The notes below the pieces were generated by a model. The model had not been told where the DNA came from, did no database searches, and saw only the letters and a list, made by a program, of their open reading frames with translations. The position numbers and the translations under genes are program-made. Below, piece after piece: positions 1-4,989 of a DNA stretch of 6,789 nucleotides (within the stretch, counting starts at the first letter, position 1; each line of letters starts with the position of its first letter). The stretch is from Acidobacteriaceae bacterium (GTDB lineage Bacteria > Acidobacteriota > Terriglobia > Terriglobales > Acidobacteriaceae), in assembly GCA_027307295.1 (NCBI GenBank), contig DAHUXF010000159.1, positions 1-6,789 of the forward strand, read 5' to 3'.

Positions 1-1
1 G

Positions 2-64
2 AAAGCGTATGTGGTGACGGCTGGAACTGTCAATCATGCGATGTACCTACTGGATTTGTTCTAA
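2..64 (+). CDS. C-terminal tail of an unidentified upstream gene (partial)
   Basis: Reading frame 2 is open from the window edge and ends at TAA 62-64, giving KAYVVTAGTVNHAMYLLDLF. Its mix of hydrophobic and small residues looks like real protein. The alternative open frame, continuous with the next gene, gives a Cys-rich stretch that does not. The stop sits inside TAAGGAG, a Shine-Dalgarno-like string, and the next candidate ATG begins 5 nt after the stop. That fits two co-transcribed, possibly translationally coupled genes. Twenty residues are too few to identify a family, and I do not recognise it. Confidence 0.45.
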   Translation, partial: KAYVVTAGTVNHAMYLLDLF

Positions 65-69
65 GGAGC

Positions 70-876
70 ATGGTTCACGCAGGCACAGCCCTTTCCGGAA
101 GGCCTTCCCCTGGCGGCCATGTGACGAGAATCACAGAAGCATTCGCCGGGCGGCATGACACTAGTGGCATGAGACATGCCGAGACGACTTTTCTGGCAGA
201 TACCTTGTTCCTGCCTTTTCGCGGGCGCGCTGAAGCGGGAAAAACTCTGGCGGAACGCTTAAAAGCTTTTGCCGCACAGGAAGATGCTGTTGTGGTAGCC
301 ATTTCCAATGGCGGTGTACCGGTGGCCGCCCAGGTAGCAGCGGAGCTGGACCTGCCACTCACCATAGAGGTTACAGGCGAGCTCCAGATTCCGGGACACG
401 TGGGCATCGTCCTGGGAGCGGTTGCGGCTGACGGAACAAGCCAGGTTGATGGAAGAGTTGCCAGGGCGCTTCACGTTCCGGAAGAAGCGATACAGTCGGC
501 CATGGTCCATGAGAATCAGGAACTGCTACAGCGCGAGCGTCTGTTTATGCATGGTCCCCAACATTACGATTTTAAAGATAAGGTCGTGTTGCTGGTGGAT
601 GAAGGGATTGAATGTCCTTCCTGCCTGCAAGTGGCGATCCAGGCGATGCGGAAGCAGGGAGCCAGGCAAATTATAGTGGCGGCGCCCGTTGGGGCACGGC
701 AAGGGGTTGGCAGATTGCGCGATGTTGCCGACCAGACCATCTGCCTGACTGAACCCAAGATCTTTTTTTCCGTGGGACACTGGTATGAGAACTTTGAGCC
801 GGTCTCTGATTGGGAGGTGTGCCAGATTCTGGATGGGCTGGCGGAACACAGGCCGGAATTTAATTCAGAGGGATAG
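70..876 (+). CDS. Phosphoribosyltransferase-fold protein with a degenerate PRPP loop
   Basis: This 268-residue protein resembles the type I phosphoribosyltransferase-like proteins (PF00156) that bacteria often carry as stand-alone genes of uncertain substrate. Landmarks in family order are: FRGRAEAGKTLAERL (50-64), the ISNGGVPVA strand-loop (78-86), LQIPGH...LGAVA (105-119), VVLLVDEG at the PRPP-loop position (172-179), then QGARQIIVAAPVGA (196-209) and ICLTEP...VGHWYENF (224-242). Relatives usually read PRGGVPVA, VRKLGVPG and VDDGLATG at three of these sites. Here they are SNGGVPVA, TGELQIPG and VDEGIECPSC, so the usual PRPP-contacting residues are missing and catalysis is doubtful. The start is uncertain. 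AAGGAG (63-68) is only 1 nt from ATG 70, and recognisable homology begins near residue 46, so GTG 121 or ATG 169 are alternatives. The fold assignment is solid; the function is unknown. It converges with the minus-strand gene ending at 891. Confidence 0.85.
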   Translation: MVHAGTALSGRPSPGGHVTRITEAFAGRHDTSGMRHAETTFLADTLFLPFRGRAEAGKTLAERLKAFAAQEDAVVVAISNGGVPVAAQVAAELDLPLTIEVTGELQIPGHVGIVLGAVAADGTSQVDGRVARALHVPEEAIQSAMVHENQELLQRERLFMHGPQHYDFKDKVVLLVDEGIECPSCLQVAIQAMRKQGARQIIVAAPVGARQGVGRLRDVADQTICLTEPKIFFSVGHWYENFEPVSDWEVCQILDGLAEHRPEFNSEG

Positions 877-890
877 AAAAAAGAAACGGG

Positions 891-1109
891 TCATCGCCGG
901 GCCCACAGCTCTTGCAGTTTACGGTCTACCAATGGGAACCGCCGTTTTACAGCTGAAACCCACCGCCGCGCCCATTCATATTCCACGGAAAGAATTGACA
1001 ACGCAACCAGCACCAGCAATACACCCGGCAGAATGGGCAGAAACAGGCCAGCCGCTCCTACCACCAGCAGCATCCATCCCGCAACCATCAGTATAAGACG
1101 CTTTATCAT
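891..1109 (-). CDS. Small two-helix inner-membrane protein, PGPGW-like (PF09656 type)
   Basis: This 72-residue protein starts at ATG 1109. Residues 3-24 form a hydrophobic helix, the turn LPILPG follows (24-29), then a second helix (30-42) and the SVEYEWARRW motif (41-50). A basic amphipathic tail of about 20 residues completes it. The arrangement of helix, proline-glycine turn, helix and acidic/WARRW signature matches small putative transmembrane proteins of the PGPGW family. The turn here is LPG rather than the full PGPGW. It should sit in the inner membrane with the basic tail in the cytoplasm; the family has no established biochemical role. No strong Shine-Dalgarno is present, only A/G-rich AAAAGAAAA. 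It follows the secreted-protein gene after 126 nt and ends 14 nt from the convergent phosphoribosyltransferase-like gene. DUF454/YbaN-type proteins are a less likely alternative. Confidence 0.75.
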   Translation of the reverse strand: MIKRLILMVAGWMLLVVGAAGLFLPILPGVLLVLVALSILSVEYEWARRWVSAVKRRFPLVDRKLQELWARR

Positions 1110-1165
1110 GCGTTTTCTTTTGATGCAAAGTCACTCTGCTTTGATCCACTGCGCCGTTAAATAAA

Positions 1166-1194
1166 GTTATCGACACATTGGTAGTGAAAGTTAA
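1166..1194 (-). promoter_or_regulatory. Possible sigma-70-like promoter before the PGPGW-like gene
   Basis: On the minus strand TTAACT (1194-1189) and GATAAC (1171-1166) are separated by exactly 17 nt. Each matches 4 of 6 consensus bases. They lie in the AT-rich part of the 126-nt gap, about 57 nt upstream of the ATG at 1109. The spacing is ideal but the hexamers are weak, so chance is a real possibility. The rest of the gap shows no other clear signal. Confidence 0.25.
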
Positions 1195-1235
1195 TTCTGT
1201 CCATGTTAGCGCTGGCTGTGGCGGACGCCCGATTG

Positions 1236-2189
1236 TTACAGTTCTTGCTTTCCGGGCGACGGCAAAGGCGAGAATGGATTCGAGTGTCCCTGGTTTTCCG
1301 CCAATGGCGCGGATTTGAGCAGGTTTCCCACAGCCTGACGATAGGTCATTGCGGCAGGCGTGGGCCGGAAATGAGTGTTGCTTTCATCGCGGAAGAAGCG
1401 AAAATAGTCCAGAAAAACTCTGCCTTTTACGTGCACATTCAGCGTGGTGATCCTCCAGATGCCCGGTTTGACCTGGGTCTGGGCAATTTCATAAATTCCA
1501 CCTTTATAGAGCCGGCCAAAGATTCCCCAGCCAAAGGCAACGTCCTTCACCAGCTTCCCCTCAATGCGCACAATACGCTCCTGCGCCGGTTCCAGCCATA
1601 CGCAGCCTTCCATGCCGCGAAACATCTGTGTCTCACGGTCTTTGGGAGAAAACTCCGGGTTGGGCTGAAAGTTAAACTTCAGCAGGCCATTTTCGCGTTG
1701 GCTGAAGGTAAAGAGAAAGGCATTGGCAAAAGCCTTCAGGGTCCTGATGCGACGCTGCGTTTCCGCTTTTTGGTCCTGCAGCTCGCCTTTCAATGCGTCC
1801 TGGTCAACCAGAAGTTTTTGCAGCCTGCGTTGTTGTTTGGCCTGCTGATCAGCGGCCAGCGGCTCATCATCGAACAGGATGATACGGTCGGCCCGGCCTT
1901 CTGGGGTTTCAATCACAGCGCGCGTCTCAGTGCCCCAATTCCATGCCAGCCGTTCCTGATATTGAAAGGCTGGGGGCGAGCTCAGCGCACGGGCTTCATT
2001 CTCCGTGGCGCGCTGGATCAGGACCACGGGATCCGGATTGGGCAGTTTACCGGCTGGCTGCGATAAAGAATGTGATAAAGAAGAGGCAAAAAAAATAATG
2101 GCCCAAAGCAACTGCCATGCAAGGCCCTTCCATCGGCGCGCAAAAAGCCGCCGGGTGCTTACGGAACGTGCTGAGATCATCGCCATCAC
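1236..2189 (-). CDS. Secreted protein of unknown function, LolA/RseB-like character
   Basis: Up to 317 residues. Start candidates are GTG 2189, ATG 2186 and ATG 2180; none has a clear Shine-Dalgarno. The N-terminus has several arginines, then a hydrophobic run (about 22-38) and a likely Sec cleavage region near SLSHSLSQPAG (37-47), so the protein is probably exported. Residues 110-152 are charged and Gln/Arg-rich, look coiled-coil-forming and contain no proline. The most ordered part is residues 168-270, a beta-rich run including LLKFNFQPNPEF, RGMEGCVWLEPAQERIVRIEG, an aromatic/Gly stretch (GWGIFGRLYKGG) and VFLDYFRFFRDES. Alternating strands with a 'modify, bind, assess conversion' layout recall LolA/RseB-type lipoprotein-handling folds, but I cannot confirm membership. 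Similar proteins are, from memory, common unannotated proteins in Acidobacteriota. The gene follows the efflux operon after 94 nt on the same strand, so a role at the envelope is plausible but unproven. The C-terminal 20 residues are Pro/Ser-rich. Confidence 0.8.
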   Translation of the reverse strand: MMAMISARSVSTRRLFARRWKGLAWQLLWAIIFFASSLSHSLSQPAGKLPNPDPVVLIQRATENEARALSSPPAFQYQERLAWNWGTETRAVIETPEGRADRIILFDDEPLAADQQAKQQRRLQKLLVDQDALKGELQDQKAETQRRIRTLKAFANAFLFTFSQRENGLLKFNFQPNPEFSPKDRETQMFRGMEGCVWLEPAQERIVRIEGKLVKDVAFGWGIFGRLYKGGIYEIAQTQVKPGIWRITTLNVHVKGRVFLDYFRFFRDESNTHFRPTPAAMTYRQAVGNLLKSAPLAENQGHSNPFSPLPSPGKQEL

Positions 2190-2216
2190 ATTGTATGGCG
2201 TGAGCTTGCGTTTGAA
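2190..2216 (-). promoter_or_regulatory. Possible promoter abutting the secreted-protein start
   Basis: On the minus strand TACAAT (2195-2190) matches the -10 consensus at 5 of 6 bases. TTCAAA (2216-2211) is a 4 of 6 match to -35, with a short 15-nt spacer. A transcript from here would begin around 2183, just before the ATG at 2180. It would therefore be nearly leaderless, and the GTG 2189 start would be unusable. The suboptimal spacer and single sequence keep confidence low. Confidence 0.22.
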
Positions 2217-2231
2217 CGCTCGATTTTTTTT
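2202..2231 (+). terminator. Hairpin plus T8 run, possible rho-independent terminator read on the plus strand
   Basis: GAGCTT (2202-2207) pairs with AACGCTC (2215-2221) around the loop GCGTTTG, with one bulged C. GA and then eight T (2224-2231) follow. The order stem then T-run works only for plus-strand transcription. No plus-strand gene ends here, so it would stop antisense transcripts if real. The short bulged stem makes it weak. Confidence 0.2.
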
Positions 2232-2257
2232 GCAGGACAGGATTGGTGGACGCAGGA

Positions 2258-2278
2258 TTCGTGAAGCAACAACACGAA
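2258..2278. repeat. Short perfect inverted repeat just after the outer-membrane channel gene
   Basis: TTCGTG (2258-2263) and CACGAA (2273-2278) form a 6-bp perfect stem around a 9-nt loop, starting 5 nt beyond the channel gene's stop codon in the direction of transcription. No T-run follows on the minus strand, so it is not a standard intrinsic terminator. It could stabilise the 3' end of the efflux mRNA or be coincidental. Confidence 0.3.
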
Positions 2279-2283
2279 ATAAA

Positions 2284-3759
2284 TTATGGTTGCAGCGCTT
2301 GCTTTACCGTGGCTTTTATCTGAAAAGCCTGGAGACTGGAGGCGTCCCATCCGCCTCCCAGGGCCTTGACTAGCCCAACCGAGGTCACCAGACGCTGGCC
2401 AAGAATCTGCGTCGCCAGGCGCTGGCTGTCGAGCAAAGTTTGTTCGGCGTTGATGACATCGAGATATGTTACCAGGCCGCCGGTATAACGGTCATTGGCG
2501 ATCTGCAACGCCCGTTGGGCTGCTTCCACGGATAGCTGTTGTGTTTGTGCCGCCTGGGCCAGCACGTTAAGTCCGGAAAGAGAATCTTCCACCTGCTGAA
2601 ACGCCGTGAGCACGGTCTGGCGATAGCTGGCGACCGAAGCGCCATAGGCCGACCGGGCAAAGTCAACCTGTGCACGGCGTCTGCCGCCGGAAAGTACGGT
2701 CTCTGCAACGTTTGCGCCAAGGGCCCAGAATCCCGTAGATGCGCTGATGATCTTGCCAACATCACTGGCTTCAAAACCGCCACTGCCAGAGATGCTGATG
2801 CCTGGATAAAAGGCGCTTTTAGCCACGCCGATCTGTGCGTTCTCAGCTGCCATCAGGCGTTCGGCCTGCGCCACATCCGGACGGCGCTCCAGCACGTCCG
2901 ACGGAACGCCTATAGGGACAGCCGGAGGCGCAAGCGCCAGGGGTCTTACGGGAACAGAGAATCTGGAGGCGGGTACCCCGATCAAAGCGGCAATGGCATG
3001 CTCAAACTGAGCGCGCTGCAGACGCAGCAGAGTGGCTTGCGTCCTGGTGGAATTGAGCAGTGTTTCCTGTTGAGCAACATCCAGGCCGGACGCGATGCCC
3101 CCGGCATGGCGGTTCTGGACCAGATGAAGCGACTTGTCCTGGTACTCCACGGAGGAATCAACCACGGCGATCTCGGCGTCAAGCTCGCGCAAGGTGAAGT
3201 AGTCCACAGCAAGTTCAGACGTGATGACCAGCCGGACATTTTCCAGGCTTGCCGCAGACGATTGGTAAGAGGCATTGGCAGACTCCACGCTGCGGCGGAC
3301 ACCGCCAAAGACATCAGCTTCCCAGCTCAGGTTGAACGGAATCTGGAAATCGCTTTGTGTTGATGGTGATGCCAGCGGTATCCCGCTTACGGTCGGCTTG
3401 CCGGCGGAGATACGGGAGCGCTGCGCAGATACCCCGCCGCCTATCTGTGGGAACAGCCCGGACTGCGTAATGCGGGCCGATGCGCGGGCCTGCTCTAACT
3501 GGTTGCGCGAAATTTCAATTGTCTGATTGGCTTTAAGCGCCTGACTCTCATACTGGTTCAGTTCAGCGTCAGAAAAAGTCGTCCACCAATCGCCCTTGGG
3601 GATGGAATCTCTGGGATCGGCGGCGCGCCAGGGCGGCTGCTCTTTCCAGGCGGGAGCCACGGCCACGTCAGGGCGGTGATAATTGGGCCCGACAGCGCAT
3701 CCAGCCAGTGAAAGAAGCAAAATGGCGGCACAAGCAAACCGGAAAAAATTCCTCGTCAA
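2284..3759 (-). CDS. Outer-membrane efflux channel lipoprotein (NodT/OprM type, TolC family)
   Basis: This 491-residue protein is the outer-membrane exit duct of the tripartite pump. A trimer would form a beta-barrel with a long periplasmic alpha-tunnel that meets the adaptor. A lipoprotein signal is clear: a hydrophobic run (9-18), lipobox LAGC with C21 as the lipidated residue, then the family hallmark CAVGPNYHRP. The two duplicated TolC/OEP halves are visible. The second opens at the conserved PSDVLERRPDVAQAE (286-300) and NAQIGVAKSAFYP (307-319), and later has RYTGGLVTYLDVINAEQTLL (424-443) and ALGGGW (466-471). Length is normal for the family. The start is TTG at 3759-3757, overlapping the adaptor's TGA as TTGA. 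GGAG (3770-3767) with a 7-nt spacer supports it, as does the fit of the signal peptide. Substrate is not predictable. Confidence 0.96.
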   Translation of the reverse strand: MTRNFFRFACAAILLLSLAGCAVGPNYHRPDVAVAPAWKEQPPWRAADPRDSIPKGDWWTTFSDAELNQYESQALKANQTIEISRNQLEQARASARITQSGLFPQIGGGVSAQRSRISAGKPTVSGIPLASPSTQSDFQIPFNLSWEADVFGGVRRSVESANASYQSSAASLENVRLVITSELAVDYFTLRELDAEIAVVDSSVEYQDKSLHLVQNRHAGGIASGLDVAQQETLLNSTRTQATLLRLQRAQFEHAIAALIGVPASRFSVPVRPLALAPPAVPIGVPSDVLERRPDVAQAERLMAAENAQIGVAKSAFYPGISISGSGGFEASDVGKIISASTGFWALGANVAETVLSGGRRRAQVDFARSAYGASVASYRQTVLTAFQQVEDSLSGLNVLAQAAQTQQLSVEAAQRALQIANDRYTGGLVTYLDVINAEQTLLDSQRLATQILGQRLVTSVGLVKALGGGWDASSLQAFQIKATVKQALQP

Positions 3760-4979
3760 GATTGTGCTCCGCCGCCGGTCTTGATGTTTACTTCCTGGCC
3801 GTCTTCCAGCGAGTCGGCGGGATTGACCACAATCTGGTCGTCCGGCGTCAAGCCGCCAAGAATCTCCACCTTGGTGCCGAAGTCGCGTCCAATGCTGATG
3901 GCCTTCATGTGGACTTTATGATCGGCGCCCACCACGGCCACGCGCGGGCCCTCAGGCCGGAAAAGCAGCGTATTTACAGGAATGGAAATGCGGGTGATCT
4001 GGATGGGAACAGAGAAATGGACTTCAGCGTAAGAGCCCGGCAATAGGCGTCCATCGGGGTTGGGCACATCAATTTCCGTGAGCAGCGTGCGCGTTGCCGG
4101 ATCAATGGAGTCTGCGGTGCGTACTACCTTCCCGGTGAACTTCTGGCCGGGATACTCCTGCAATGCTATATAGGCTGGCAAGCCTGCCCGGATGGACGGA
4201 GCATTGGTTTGCGGTACGCTGACAAACACACGCAGGGGATCAACCTGGGCAACGTCGAAAAGTTCGCGGCCCTGGCCTGCGCTGCCGGCAGTAATCAATG
4301 CCCCTACGTCAGTGTTGCGGCGGGTGACCACGCCCGTGATCGGCGCGTAAACGTGCTTAAAGGATTCAAGCTGCTGCAAACGGCGGACGTTGGCATCTGC
4401 GGCGGCCATGTTGGCCCGGGCCTGCGTATATGCGCTCACCTGCTGGTCGGCTTCCTGCTGGGAGACTGAGTCTGTTTTGCGCAGGTTGGTCCAGCGGTCA
4501 GCGGTGGACTGAGCGAGCTGCATCTGCGCTTCTGTCTGTTGGCGCGCGGCCTGGGCCTGGGAGAGTTCCTGATCGATTTCCGGCGTGTCGATTTCCGCCA
4601 GCAGTTCGCCCTTTTTTACGTGGCTGCCAATATCACGGGTCCAGCGCAGCAGGTAGCCATTGGTGCGCGCATAAATCGCAGATTCAACATAGGCCTGGAG
4701 CTGCGCCGGCAGCACCAGTTGGTCAGAGGCAGGCTCAGCACTGGGCTTTGTTACTCCAACGGTGGGGACGGCCAATCTTTCCGTTTCTTTGGCCAGAGCG
4801 CCTTTTTCCGTGAGACGCCGCGCAATCGTAAAGGTCCCTGCTATCAGCAATACCGCCAGCACAACAAATGCCAGCCGTCCGCTTCTGGGCGCCGGCTGCT
4901 TCTGCGGAGGCGCACCCGGCGCGACAGGGTCCGCATGGGCCGCCGATTCTGGATTATGTTGTTCCGTAAACTGTGTCAT
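3756..4979 (-). CDS. Periplasmic adaptor (membrane fusion protein) of an RND efflux pump
   Basis: This 407-residue AcrA/MexA-type adaptor bridges the inner-membrane pump and the outer-membrane channel. A proline-rich cytoplasmic N-terminus (1-34) leads into one membrane anchor (35-52). There is no lipobox, so it is membrane-anchored rather than a lipoprotein. The lipoyl-type half-motif follows (YARTNGYLLRWTRDIGSHVKKGELLAEID, about 103-131), then an alpha-hairpin (about 135-206). The second lipoyl half is YAPITGVVTRRNTDVGALI (211-229), followed by a beta-barrel (about 240-325, with PGSYAEVHF) and a membrane-proximal domain. The hairpin tip carries R162, L166 and S173, matching the RxxxLxxxxxxS channel-docking motif of AcrA/MexA-class adaptors, which supports a TolC-type partner. 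The ATG start lies 10 nt after the pump's TGA; the Shine-Dalgarno is weak. Divalent-metal (CzcB-like) adaptors are a less likely reading. Confidence 0.96.
   Translation of the reverse strand: MTQFTEQHNPESAAHADPVAPGAPPQKQPAPRSGRLAFVVLAVLLIAGTFTIARRLTEKGALAKETERLAVPTVGVTKPSAEPASDQLVLPAQLQAYVESAIYARTNGYLLRWTRDIGSHVKKGELLAEIDTPEIDQELSQAQAARQQTEAQMQLAQSTADRWTNLRKTDSVSQQEADQQVSAYTQARANMAAADANVRRLQQLESFKHVYAPITGVVTRRNTDVGALITAGSAGQGRELFDVAQVDPLRVFVSVPQTNAPSIRAGLPAYIALQEYPGQKFTGKVVRTADSIDPATRTLLTEIDVPNPDGRLLPGSYAEVHFSVPIQITRISIPVNTLLFRPEGPRVAVVGADHKVHMKAISIGRDFGTKVEILGGLTPDDQIVVNPADSLEDGQEVNIKTGGGAQS
3767..3770 (-). promoter_or_regulatory. Ribosome binding site that fixes the TTG start of the channel gene
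   Basis: GGAG on the minus strand lies 7 nt before TTG 3759, inside the last codons of the adaptor gene. This spacing is near-optimal. With the TTGA stop/start overlap it points to translational coupling of adaptor and channel. Confidence 0.7.
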
Positions 4980-4989
4980 AAATTGTTTT

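Noticed and set aside
877..900. Possible intrinsic terminator for the minus-strand genes (T-rich TTTCTTTTTT after the stop at 891)
   Set aside because: The pyrimidine tract is real, but the preceding GC-rich bases give only a 3-bp stem, which is too weak to call.
1119..1147. CAAAG/CTTTG inverted repeat upstream of the small membrane protein gene
   Set aside because: A 5-bp AT-rich stem with an 8-nt loop is too short to support a regulatory claim.
1203..2066. Long plus-strand reading frame of 287 codons opposite the secreted-protein gene
   Set aside because: The minus-strand frame has an export signal and ordered domain-like sequence, while the plus-strand product has unnatural composition and no recognisable family. 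It is a shadow of the minus-strand codon pattern.
2232..2259. Short direct repeats (CAGGATT at 2238 and 2253, GCAGGA at 2232 and 2252)
   Set aside because: Two 6-7 bp copies at one place are within chance expectation, and they are not arranged as a recognisable operator.
2539..3363. Plus-strand reading frame of 274 codons opposite the channel gene
   Set aside because: It lies wholly inside a clearly recognised TolC-family gene on the other strand and its product resembles nothing known to me.
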